Part shown: positions 7,454 through 13,851 of the stretch, piece by piece | How the letters are laid out: each line of letters starts with the position of its first letter | Position numbering within the stretch: the first letter of the stretch is position 1 | Assembly: GCA_934249265.1 (NCBI GenBank) | Contig: CAKQKQ010000027.1 | Coordinates: forward strand, 1-22,062 | DNA from: an uncultured Clostridia bacterium | GTDB lineage: Bacteria; Bacillota; Clostridia; Christensenellales; Borkfalkiaceae | Direction of reading: 5' to 3' | Length of the DNA: 22,062 nucleotides | The notes under the pieces: generated by a model | Databases searched by the model: none | The model's input: only the letters and a program-made list of their open reading frames with translations | What the model was told of the DNA's origin: nothing | Program-made: the position numbers and the translations under genes

Positions 7454-8188
7454 ATGAAAAAGTATAATTATAAATTGATTTTTTGCACGCTGTTCGGTTT
7501 TGCGATAGTTTTGCTTGTCGTTGCGACGGTAATTGCCGCGCGGACCGTAAATTATTCTAAAAACGGCGTAAAAACCTACGCCACGATAACTAAAATCGAG
7601 ACTGTAAACGACAACGTTGGCGACGACAACGACGTAACTCACAATGTTTACGTTGAATTTTACGTTAACGGCGAAAAATACGAAGGCAAACTCGACACTT
7701 ACGTTTACACCATGAAAACGGGCAAAAAAGTCCCCATTTACTACATGCCCGACGACCCGAACAAATTTATTTACGCGGGGCAACCGGGGCTTTTTCCGTC
7801 GATGCTGTATTTCTTCGGACTGCTTGCGTTGATTATTTCGCTTTACTTCCCTATTTCGGCGATAAAAAAGAAAAAACTTGCATCGTTCAAAAAGACCGCA
7901 ACACCGATAAAAGCGCACATAACCGACACGAGTTACAACGAAAGGTCTTCGTTTTTGGGCAAACATAAACTAAAAATCGACTGTGCAGACGACAGCGGCA
8001 ACGAATATCACGCGGCGCAATTTGTCGCTAACGGTGAAAACGTGTACGTAACTAAAGAAATAACCGTTTACGTCGGCAAAAACGGAAAATATAAAATCGA
8101 CCTTGAAGAAGTTTGCAACTCACTTACCGTCGAAACCGACGCTAAAGAAAACCAAGAAAACGACGACGGCTTTGTCGATTATAATTGA
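7454..8188 (+). CDS. DUF3592-like two-TM membrane protein
   Basis: The protein has 244 residues; ATG 7454 follows AAGGTGG. It has a TM helix at about residues 8-29 and a second at about 109-132. The stretch between them (KTYATITKIE...VYVEFYVNGEKYEG...GKKVPIYYMPDDPNKF) has the alternating pattern and the VPIYYxPxDP ending of DUF3592 domains. After the second helix comes a similar beta-rich domain (ATPIKAHITDTSYNE...) and an acidic tail. Function of the family is unknown; an extracytoplasmic or membrane-proximal beta domain is inferred. It is a single-gene unit with a very strong promoter and a family B terminator. Confidence 0.78.
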   Translation: MKKYNYKLIFCTLFGFAIVLLVVATVIAARTVNYSKNGVKTYATITKIETVNDNVGDDNDVTHNVYVEFYVNGEKYEGKLDTYVYTMKTGKKVPIYYMPDDPNKFIYAGQPGLFPSMLYFFGLLALIISLYFPISAIKKKKLASFKKTATPIKAHITDTSYNERSSFLGKHKLKIDCADDSGNEYHAAQFVANGENVYVTKEITVYVGKNGKYKIDLEEVCNSLTVETDAKENQENDDGFVDYN

Positions 8189-8280
8189 GGTTTTCGGAAT
8201 AATTTACTGATAGTCATTAAAATACTTTTAATCGACATTCAAGAATAAATAAAATTAATAACGTAAATAAAAAATTAAGA

Positions 8281-8317
8281 GGGCAACGCACGTGTATCGT
8301 GCGTTGCCCCCTATTTT
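8281..8317. terminator. Hairpin family B terminator, copy 1
   Basis: The 12-bp stem GGGCAACGCACG / CGTGCGTTGCCC (8281-8292 and 8298-8309) around TGTAT is followed by CCTATTTTT. It ends the DUF3592-like transcript. The core recurs at 11916-11950 with one compensated base-pair change (G:C to T:A) and one uncompensated change. Confidence 0.82.
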
Positions 8318-8470
8318 TATGTAAAAATTTTAAAACTATATTTTCATATAAAAACCTTTTTGCATTACTCCATTTTGATATGTGGAAATTTTCTGCATAA
8401 AACCAATATTTTATACTTTTAGCGACGAGTCGCAAAACCGCAACCGTCACACAACTCTACTAAATTACAA

Positions 8471-8590
8471 TCAAACCGCAAGCGCGACTATATTCCCCGC
8501 GACTATTGCCGCAAAAATTATCAACTTGTTCGCTTCAATATAATAAACAATGCACGCGCCCGCATAAAAAACGATGCTTGCGCCGCTAAA
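8471..8590 (-). pseudogene. C-terminal remnant of a small permease-like gene
   Basis: Read on the minus strand, 39 codons from 8590 to a TGA at 8473-8471 encode a strongly hydrophobic, natural-looking sequence with two helices (ASIVFYAGACIVYY, then IEANK and LIIFAAIVAGNIVALAV). An in-frame TAA (8593-8591) precedes it and there is no start or RBS. The helix, short polar loop with a basic residue, helix and abrupt end recall the C-terminus of AzlD-like branched-chain amino-acid transport subunits, but that name is a weak guess. It is best read as a broken gene whose upstream part is gone. Confidence 0.45.
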
Positions 8591-8621
8591 TTACACCTAA
8601 AAAACCAATTTAAGCAAAAAT

Positions 8622-8918
8622 TTAAAGGAACTTTAACAATGCTTCGCGTTTTTCGGGAGAAAGTTTTTTAATTTTCATTAAAATACGTTTATCTTCTTCA
8701 TAACGGTCGAGTTCGTCGTAAAAAAACTGCTCTTCGGTAATGCCGCACGTTTCGATTATTTTTAAAAGAGCCTCGAGACTCGGCAAAAAATCACGCTTGC
8801 TTTCCAAACGGTTGATATATCCGCAATTCATATCTATATCCATAGACAAAGCCTTTTGTGACAATTTTGCCTTTGTCCTAAAATAACCTATTCTAAAAAT
8901 TATTTCATCTCTTTCCAT
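8622..8918 (-). CDS. XRE-family HTH transcriptional regulator
   Basis: The protein has 98 residues. ATG at 8918 (MERDEIIF) is preferred over an upstream ATG at 8963 because AAGGAG lies seven bases before it. Residues about 7-60 form a Cro/CI-type helix-turn-helix: RIGYFRTKAKLSQKALS, then INRLESKRDFLPSLEALLKI. The C-terminal ~30 residues (DRYEEDKRILMKIKKLSPEKREALLKFL) are helical and probably dimerise. It diverges from the collagen-like lipoprotein, with a perfect inverted repeat between them, so it most likely controls both promoters. Ligand or signal unknown. Confidence 0.9.
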   Translation of the reverse strand: MERDEIIFRIGYFRTKAKLSQKALSMDIDMNCGYINRLESKRDFLPSLEALLKIIETCGITEEQFFYDELDRYEEDKRILMKIKKLSPEKREALLKFL

Positions 8919-8991
8919 ACCTAATCTCCTTGTAGTCAACACTATAATTTTAGTATACGTCAATAAAAAGTAGGTACACGGTTAAATTAGC

Positions 8992-9047
8992 AAAATCACA
9001 TTGTATACGATATTTTATCGGTTATTATCAACATACAATGTGATTTT
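8992..9047. promoter_or_regulatory. 15-bp perfect inverted repeat, candidate operator
   Basis: AAAATCACATTGTAT (8992-9006) is exactly the reverse complement of ATACAATGTGATTTT (9033-9047). Matching bases of the two arms are 41 bp apart, about four helical turns. The right arm ends two bases before the lipoprotein -35 box, and a weaker third copy (ATACAAAACACGATTTT, 9051-9067) overlaps that promoter. It is a likely site for the divergent XRE protein, perhaps bound as a looped or paired dimer. Confidence 0.6.
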
Positions 9048-9049
9048 AC

Positions 9050-9078
9050 TATACAAAACACGATTTTGGTGCTATAAT
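9050..9078 (+). promoter_or_regulatory. Candidate promoter of the lipoprotein operon
   Basis: A perfect TATAAT (9073-9078) has a weak -35 TATACA (9050-9055) at 17 nt. The start codon is 31 nt beyond. The weak -35 next to the inverted repeat suggests regulated initiation. Confidence 0.6.
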
Positions 9079-9109
9079 TACGACATACTATAATAATATG
9101 GAGGTTAGT

Positions 9110-11293
9110 ATGGGACAATTTAAAAAATGTATTTTAAGAATTTTAAGTGTAGTTTGTTTAACTTGCTTGGTCTTCGGTATAACCGCTTGCAAGCAAAACT
9201 CAAACTCTAAAGACAATCGCGACAAGAATATTCTTGCCATTTACAACGTTTACGTTGCTTACGCCAAAGAAAACGGAACTACTCCCCTATCTTATGAAGA
9301 ATGGCTTGAAAGCATAAAAGGCAAAGACGGGACTAACGGCACTAATGGTAAAGACGGTGTTGACGGTAAGGACGGAACAAATGGCGTTGATGGCAAATCT
9401 GCTTACCAAATTTGGCTCGACAACGGACATACGGGAACGGAAACCGACTTTTTGAATTGGTTGAAAGGCAAAGACGGAACTAACGGCACTAACGGTAAAG
9501 ACGGTGTTGACGGTAAAGACGGAACTAACGGCACAAACGGTAAAGACGGCGTTGACGGTAAGGACGGAACAAATGGCACAAATGGTAAGGACGGACAAGA
9601 CGGCATTGACGGCAAATCTGCTTACCAAATTTGGCTCGACAACGGACATACGGGAACGGAAACCGACTTTTTGAATTGGTTGAAAGGCAAAGACGGAACG
9701 AACGGCACTAATGGTAAAGACGGCGTTGACGGTAAAGACGGCAACGGAATAAAATCGGCTGTAATAAACAACAAAGGCGAATTGATAATTACTCTTGACG
9801 ACGGAACGATTATAAATGCGGGTCAAGTAGTTTCTCCCGAAAAACGAATTGACGAAAACAATAAAATATTATGCAAAACGTTTGAAAAAACGGACAAAAC
9901 GATTTACGGAAAAGTTTCAAATGACACCGAAATATTTTACTTTACCGACGAAATAGAATTTGTCGGCAACGCAAGTTATGCAATATATCGAGATTTTGAA
10001 TGTACCGACGAAATTATAAGCAAAACCGTAAAACTTGCAGTTGGCGATAATGTTTTTTACCTTATAGAAAAATGCGGAAACGACAGCAAATTTTATACCG
10101 TAACCGTGCGTAGACGCGAAATTTATACCGTAACTTTTGCCGTAAACGACGGCACTTTACTTGACTCCACCATAGAAGTCGAGGAAGACGGGTTCGTTGA
10201 AAAAGAAAATTTCCCCTCTTCGCCTCGCGTCGGATATGGTTTAGTTTGGGATTATGATTTTACAACACCTATTACCAAAAACACCGAAATCATAGCAACT
10301 TGGACGGCGATTTATTCTATTTCGGGAAACACGATAAACGGCTTAACCGATTATGGAAAAACTTTATCGGTATTAAACATTCCGAGCGAAATCGACGGCA
10401 ATAAATTGACAAGTATTGGTAATTGGGCTTTTACTAAAAATAATTTATTGACAAGCGTTACTATATCAAATGGTATAACAAAGATTGGTAAGTATACCTT
10501 TGATGGGTGTTCTTCATTAAAAAGCATAACTTTGCCCGAGGGATTAACAAGCATCGATGAGGATACCTTTGATTGGTGTGGTTCATTGACAAATATAAAC
10601 ATACCAGAAAGCGTAACAAGCATTGGATATCGCAGTTTTTACATGTGTACTTCTTTAAAAAGCGTAGTATTACATGATGGTTTAACAAGTATCGGTGCTC
10701 TCGCTTTTTATGAGTGTAGTTCATTGACAAACATAACAATACCACAAAGCGTAACATACATTGGTAAGAGTGCTTTTTACAAGTGTAGTTCATTGACAAA
10801 TATAACTTTACCACAAGGCATAACAAGTATTAGCGAAAATGTTTTCAGCGGGTGTACTTTGCTGACAAATGTAGTCTTACCCGAAGGCATAACGAGCATC
10901 GGCATTGATGCTTTTGAGGAGTGTACTTCGTTGACAAATATAAACATTCCCCAAAGCGTAAAAAGTATCGGTACTTCTGCTTTTTATAAATGTACTTCGT
11001 TGGCGAATATCACTATACCCGAAAACGTAACAAGTATTAGTAATTATGCTTTTTATGGTTGTTCTTCTTTGACAAACATAAACATACCAGAAAGCGTGAC
11101 CGATATCGCTAACGATGCCTTTAATGGGTGTGATTCTCTTAAAGAAGTTGTTTTTGAATCGCCAGAAAATTGGGTCGCTAAAAGCGAAAATACGGTTGTA
11201 AAATCTTTTACGGCAGAAGAATTAAGCAATGCAACAACCGCCGCTTCGCTTTTGAAAAGTTATAGTAGTTATTCATGGAAAAAAGAAAATTAA
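9110..11293 (+). CDS. Surface lipoprotein: collagen-like stalk, Listeria-Bacteroides repeat, BspA-type LRRs
   Basis: The protein has 727 residues. ATG 9110 is chosen since GGAGG lies six bases before it, with the signal peptide ending ITAC (Cys27). Regions: residues ~71-212 are collagen-like Gly-X-Y (GKDGTNGTNGKDGVDG), interrupted by two identical 24-residue modules beginning SAYQIWLDNGHTGTE (97-120, 170-193); ~337-398 an Flg_new/Listeria-Bacteroides repeat; ~433-684 eleven LRR_5 units of 23 residues (LTSIGxxAFxxCSSLTNIxIPxS). A short Ser/Thr-rich tail follows. Anchored by its lipid, the stalk would lift the LRR domain off the membrane; BspA-type LRRs elsewhere bind host or cell-surface proteins. 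The target is unknown. It is co-transcribed with the P-loop gene 15 bp downstream and divergent from the XRE regulator. Confidence 0.9.
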   Translation: MGQFKKCILRILSVVCLTCLVFGITACKQNSNSKDNRDKNILAIYNVYVAYAKENGTTPLSYEEWLESIKGKDGTNGTNGKDGVDGKDGTNGVDGKSAYQIWLDNGHTGTETDFLNWLKGKDGTNGTNGKDGVDGKDGTNGTNGKDGVDGKDGTNGTNGKDGQDGIDGKSAYQIWLDNGHTGTETDFLNWLKGKDGTNGTNGKDGVDGKDGNGIKSAVINNKGELIITLDDGTIINAGQVVSPEKRIDENNKILCKTFEKTDKTIYGKVSNDTEIFYFTDEIEFVGNASYAIYRDFECTDEIISKTVKLAVGDNVFYLIEKCGNDSKFYTVTVRRREIYTVTFAVNDGTLLDSTIEVEEDGFVEKENFPSSPRVGYGLVWDYDFTTPITKNTEIIATWTAIYSISGNTINGLTDYGKTLSVLNIPSEIDGNKLTSIGNWAFTKNNLLTSVTISNGITKIGKYTFDGCSSLKSITLPEGLTSIDEDTFDWCGSLTNINIPESVTSIGYRSFYMCTSLKSVVLHDGLTSIGALAFYECSSLTNITIPQSVTYIGKSAFYKCSSLTNITLPQGITSISENVFSGCTLLTNVVLPEGITSIGIDAFEECTSLTNINIPQSVKSIGTSAFYKCTSLANITIPENVTSISNYAFYGCSSLTNINIPESVTDIANDAFNGCDSLKEVVFESPENWVAKSENTVVKSFTAEELSNATTAASLLKSYSSYSWKKEN
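9392..9699 (+). repeat. Exact 89-bp internal duplication, 219-bp period
   Basis: Bases 9392-9480 recur exactly at 9611-9699. The period equals 73 codons and carries one 24-residue module plus collagen-like triplets. Copies this alike imply recent duplication or gene conversion and probable copy-number variation of the stalk. Confidence 0.9.
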
Positions 11294-11308
11294 AAAAGGA
11301 GAAACATA

Positions 11309-11737
11309 ATGAAAATAATTGCGCTGCAAGGAAAAGAAAATTGCGGAAAAACGGCAACGCTTAAATTGCTTATCGATTTAATGAAAAGCAAATATAACGT
11401 AATCGAAAAAAGCAACGGCAGAAGTTTTGACTATTGGGTAAAATTTGACGTAAACGGCAAAACAGCGGCTATATACACCGCGGGCGATTTGGGCAGTATT
11501 ATTGAAAACGCATTAAAAGATATCGGTAAGTGCGATTTATTCGTTTGCGCCGTACATACCTTTGGCGACACCGTCAAATGCTTATATGAACACGCTAACA
11601 AGCAAGACGTTTATTTATACGGGCGTTTTTTCTATACAAACAGCGGCGAAAATTTGCTTGATGTGCAAAAAGAACAAAATGCCGTCAACGAATATCAATC
11701 GAAATATTTGTTTGATAAAATTGTCGCTATTATTTAA
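11309..11737 (+). CDS. Small P-loop NTPase-like protein
   Basis: The protein has 142 residues; ATG 11309 follows AAAAGGAG. The N-terminus KIIALQGKENCGKTAT has a Walker A motif (GKENCGKT, residues 8-15). Later a hydrophobic strand followed by CAVHTFGDT (after CDLFV) and IYTAGDLGS may supply Walker B and switch-like positions, but no canonical Walker B aspartate pair is clear. There is no signal peptide or TM, so it is cytosolic. It lies 15 bp after the lipoprotein and shares its terminator, which argues for one operon and XRE control. Length is near that of small nucleotide kinases or MobB-like GTP binders, but no family is recognised. Role unknown. Confidence 0.75.
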   Translation: MKIIALQGKENCGKTATLKLLIDLMKSKYNVIEKSNGRSFDYWVKFDVNGKTAAIYTAGDLGSIIENALKDIGKCDLFVCAVHTFGDTVKCLYEHANKQDVYLYGRFFYTNSGENLLDVQKEQNAVNEYQSKYLFDKIVAII

Positions 11738-11915
11738 CCCGCATTTATTTAAAGCGCGTTATTTGATGGTATAACGACAGTAAAACAACAACTAAATCTA
11801 AAAAAATTCAAAAAAAAGCGAATAAAAAATTAATAACGCAATATAAAACAAGTGGGCAACTAAAAGTAAATAACAAAAATATAAAAGGAAAAATTTAAAA
11901 CAGCAAAAAAAATTA

Positions 11916-11956
11916 AGATGGCAACGCACGTGTATCGTGCGTTGCCATCTCTTTTT
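11916..11956. terminator. Hairpin family B terminator, copy 2
   Basis: A perfect 15-bp stem (11916-11930 with 11936-11950) around TGTAT is followed by CTTTTTAT. It ends the lipoprotein/P-loop operon. Confidence 0.87.
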
Positions 11957-11981
11957 ATATTATAAGAAATTGGAAACTTAC

Positions 11982-12104
11982 TTGCAATGGTTTACAATTT
12001 CGCATATTGCAAACTAAGAAGTGCAAAAACGATGCGTTTTTGCGAAAGCCCGCAAGGACTTAAAAGATTTTGACTTCAGTCAAAAGATTTACTTCTTATA
12101 GTTT
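11982..12104. ncRNA. Candidate structured RNA element (branched fold)
   Basis: Nested pairing is visible. The outer stem is AAAC+TAAGAAGT (12011-12022) with ACTTCTTA-(TA)-GTTT (12091-12104), 12 bp with a 2-nt bulge. Inner hairpin 1 is GCAAAAACG-ATG-CGTTTTTGC (12023-12043); inner hairpin 2 is TTTTGAC-TTCA-GTCAAAA (12068-12085). A possible small CC/GG loop lies between. A further 7-bp pair TTGCAAT/ATTGCAA (11982-11988, 12006-12012) sits just outside and competes with the base of the outer stem. I do not match it to a known riboswitch or ribozyme. Strand is undetermined, since the stems pair equally either way. Confidence 0.35.
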
Positions 12105-12292
12105 ATGTAATATTTTATATTTTTTAATTTAAAACCGTTTGTGCAAGATTGTATTTTCATATAAAACTTTTCTTGCGCAATACTCTATTTTTTATAAAAT
12201 TTTTTTTACAATACTCAATTTTTTTATAAAATCTTTTTGCAAATAACGATATTTTACCGCGCAATGTTGCAAACGTTTTATTTTTCGCTTGC

Positions 12293-12373
12293 AAAAACCG
12301 ACACTACACTTCACAAAGCCGACACCACACTTCAAAAACCGATATCACACTACAAAAGTTGTCGCACACTTCA
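12293..12373. repeat. ~20-nt tandem repeats starting at the GNAT stop codon
   Basis: Read on the minus strand, four units follow each other: TGAAGTGTGCGACAACTTTT, TAGTGTGATATCGGTTTT, TGAAGTGTGGTGTCGGCTTT and TGAAGTGTAGTGTCGGTTTT. The TGA of the first unit is the stop codon of the GNAT gene, and every unit begins with TGA or TAG. Confidence 0.7.
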
Positions 12374-12979
12374 ATTTTCACTGTCGGGATATTTTATCAA
12401 GTCGTAAAGCACGCCGTATTCACCGAAGTGGCGCGTACCCACGAGTTCCATACCGAGATGAATATATTTATCGCATTTTGACTTGGCGTCGGTGTCTAAA
12501 ATTACGGGCAGTTTTAGTCTGTTTCCCTCGGCAAATGCCATATCGAGCAACTTGCGCATATACCCTTGACCTTGAAATTGCTCTCTCACGCAAACAAGCC
12601 CTACGTAAATATAAGGTTTTTTCGCCTTGTCGAACTGTTTGCTCAACCCCGAGCCGCCCTTTGACATAATTTTTGAAAAGCGAATTATATCTTTTAATTT
12701 CATCGCGCTTAAAAATCCTTTTGCTAAAGACAGCGCGGCTTTTAAACGAACTTTTTGTTTGGGAAGTTTGTACGCGATATAGCCCTCGCCGTTTTCCGTG
12801 GAATATAACATTCCGCTTTTTAAAGCCATTTTTACATAGCCGCAAATAAACGACGCGGCGGCTTCACTCCTCGGAAAAGCCTCTATCAGACCGTGCTCGT
12901 CGCCGTAATCGTAATAGCCGAACGCGTGCCCTATGTCTTGAATAATTTTTTCGTCCAATTGTTCAACTTTTATGCTCAT
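12371..12979 (-). CDS. GNAT-family N-acetyltransferase
   Basis: A 202-residue cytosolic protein; the ATG at 12979 has a modest AAGAG six bases upstream. The acetyl-CoA-binding motif A is seen as YVGLVCVREQFQGQGYMRKL (Q-x-x-G-Q-G-Y for the pyrophosphate loop), followed by the helix LLDMAFAEGNRLKLPVILDT and a C-terminal strand GMELVGTRHFGEYGVLYDL. The N-terminal half (FPRSEAAASFICGYVK) is as in the longer GNAT subgroup that acts on small molecules. Substrate unknown. It is a single-gene unit with its own promoter (13041-13069). The sequence after its stop is made of ~20-nt tandem repeats. Confidence 0.85.
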   Translation of the reverse strand: MSIKVEQLDEKIIQDIGHAFGYYDYGDEHGLIEAFPRSEAAASFICGYVKMALKSGMLYSTENGEGYIAYKLPKQKVRLKAALSLAKGFLSAMKLKDIIRFSKIMSKGGSGLSKQFDKAKKPYIYVGLVCVREQFQGQGYMRKLLDMAFAEGNRLKLPVILDTDAKSKCDKYIHLGMELVGTRHFGEYGVLYDLIKYPDSEN

Positions 12980-13040
12980 AATTACTCTTGATTTTACCCG
13001 CCGATATATCGCCGTATAAATTTGCCTTTTATATGTTTAG

Positions 13041-13069
13041 ATTTTAGCATATTTTTACTGTTTTTTCAA
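13041..13069 (-). promoter_or_regulatory. GNAT gene promoter (extended -10)
   Basis: On the minus strand TTGAAA (13069-13064), 17 nt, TAAAAT (13046-13041), with TGC just before the -10 box. In the leader CGATATATCG forms a 10-bp palindrome close to the start codon. Confidence 0.68.
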
Positions 13070-13171
13070 GACTTATCAATCTTTTGCAAAAAAAACGAAC
13101 CGCAAGCAAAAATTTACAATTCGTTTTTTATGTATTACAAAATTTTTATACCCCAATTTAATACAAAAATA

Positions 13172-13200
13172 TTGATAAAAATTTTTACGCATGATATAAT
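13172..13200 (+). promoter_or_regulatory. Promoter of the small membrane protein gene
   Basis: TTGATA (13172-13177), 17 nt, TATAAT (13195-13200). Transcription should begin near 13207, which rules out translation from ATG 13212 and favours ATG 13230. Confidence 0.75.
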
Positions 13201-13229
13201 ACCATTGTAATATGAATATGGGGAAATTT

Positions 13230-13673
13230 ATGGAAACAATCGCATATAAAAGCATTTACAATCAACGTACTCACTACTTTTTTAGTGGAATTTGCGCTAT
13301 AACATCAATATATTTCTTTTTTGAAAAATCATACACGTGGGCAATTTTTTTATTTGCAGTGTTTGTATTTTCTATTTTTACTGCAATTTATTGTTCACGC
13401 CAACCCGACGAATTAATTAAACTTAACAACGATACTCTTGAAATTTATTACAGTAGAAAAGTAAAATATATCCCTTTAACAGATATTTTAAAAGTCAACT
13501 TTTATACGATAAATCTAACTTTCACATTAACGTACGGACATTTAAATTTAACCACGAAAAAAGGACGCGTAATAGTTTTTAATATTTCCGACATAAACAA
13601 CGTTGCAATGAAGATTTCGGAATTAAAAGCGGTTGCAAATCAAAATAAACCCGCCGACAATTTCGATATTTGA
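13230..13673 (+). CDS. Uncharacterised two-TM membrane protein
   Basis: The protein has 147 residues. ATG 13230 (METIAYKS) has GGGGAA seven bases upstream, whereas the earlier in-frame ATGs (13212, 13218) would leave almost no leader after the promoter. Two hydrophobic helices form a hairpin at about residues 16-53 (FFSGICAITSIYFFF, then WAIFLFAVFVFSIFTAIY). The remaining ~90 residues are a cytosolic beta-rich domain (LIKLNNDTLEIYY...YIPLTDILKVNF...KKGRVIVFNIS) whose layout recalls bacterial PH-like domains. That is an inference and no family is assigned. Single-gene unit with its own promoter and terminator. Confidence 0.72.
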   Translation: METIAYKSIYNQRTHYFFSGICAITSIYFFFEKSYTWAIFLFAVFVFSIFTAIYCSRQPDELIKLNNDTLEIYYSRKVKYIPLTDILKVNFYTINLTFTLTYGHLNLTTKKGRVIVFNISDINNVAMKISELKAVANQNKPADNFDI

Positions 13674-13760
13674 GGGGTTTGCTTTATTACCTTTGCGTGG
13701 TTTACGTTTAACGTTTACCCCACCTTAACGACTTAAAACCAACAATTTAAAATATATATA

Positions 13761-13805
13761 AAAACGCAAGTTACCGAGATGGTTCAACTTGCGTTTTGTA
13801 TTACA
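13761..13805. terminator. Bidirectional terminator between convergent genes
   Basis: A 12-bp perfect stem AAAACGCAAGTT / AACTTGCGTTTT (13761-13772 and 13786-13797), with an inner ACC/GGT pair, is followed by T-rich sequence on both strands. It serves the membrane-protein gene (plus) and MATE gene (minus). Confidence 0.85.
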
Positions 13806-13851
13806 AAATTTTTATGTCACGATTTTTAAGTGTGGCGGGCGAAAAACCCTA

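Larger units (their letters stand above)
8189..8621. other. Intergenic region with hairpin module B and a gene remnant
   Basis: This gap of 433 bp contains hairpin B copy 1 (8281-8309), flanks that recur near 11.8-12.2 kb (8251-8263 and 8339-8376), and the decayed minus-strand reading frame at 8471-8590. The 77-residue minus-strand frame 8217-8450 crosses the terminator and is not believed. Confidence 0.6.
11826..12190. repeat. Intergenic module B, copy 2
   Basis: Three blocks occur in the same order as at 8251-8380: AAAATTAATAACG (11826-11838; 8251-8263), the hairpin core with its AATTAAGA lead, and TATTTTCATATAAAA (12152-12166; 8339-8353) followed by a similar TTGC..TACTC.ATTTT stretch. 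Spacing differs because copy 2 is longer. This points to a duplicated intergenic unit flanking the XRE/lipoprotein/NTPase genes. Confidence 0.5.
11738..12370. other. Long AT-rich non-coding region with repeat module B and an RNA-like fold
   Basis: This stretch of 633 bp holds the family B terminator (11916-11956), a branched inverted-repeat structure (11982-12104), sequence resembling the region around 8.3 kb (11826-11838 and 12152-12188), a T-rich stretch, and 20-nt tandem repeats (12293-12373). No protein-coding gene was recognised. Confidence 0.6.

Noticed and set aside
8217..8450. Minus-strand 77-residue open frame
   Set aside because: It runs through the family B terminator hairpin and has no RBS or recognisable protein features.
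9287..9826. Long minus-strand frames opposite the collagen-like region
   Set aside because: They are antisense shadows of the Gly-X-Y repeats: low complexity, no RBS, and the plus-strand gene is certain.
12011..12104. Hammerhead ribozyme or integron attC site
   Set aside because: The GAAA after the first inner hairpin invited a hammerhead reading, but the CUGANGA core is missing; the outer AAAC/GTTT ends do not fit the attC RYYYAAC/GTTRRRY boxes.
13022..13210. Plus-strand 62-residue frame upstream of the two-TM gene
   Set aside because: It covers the GNAT promoter and the next gene's promoter, and has no RBS.
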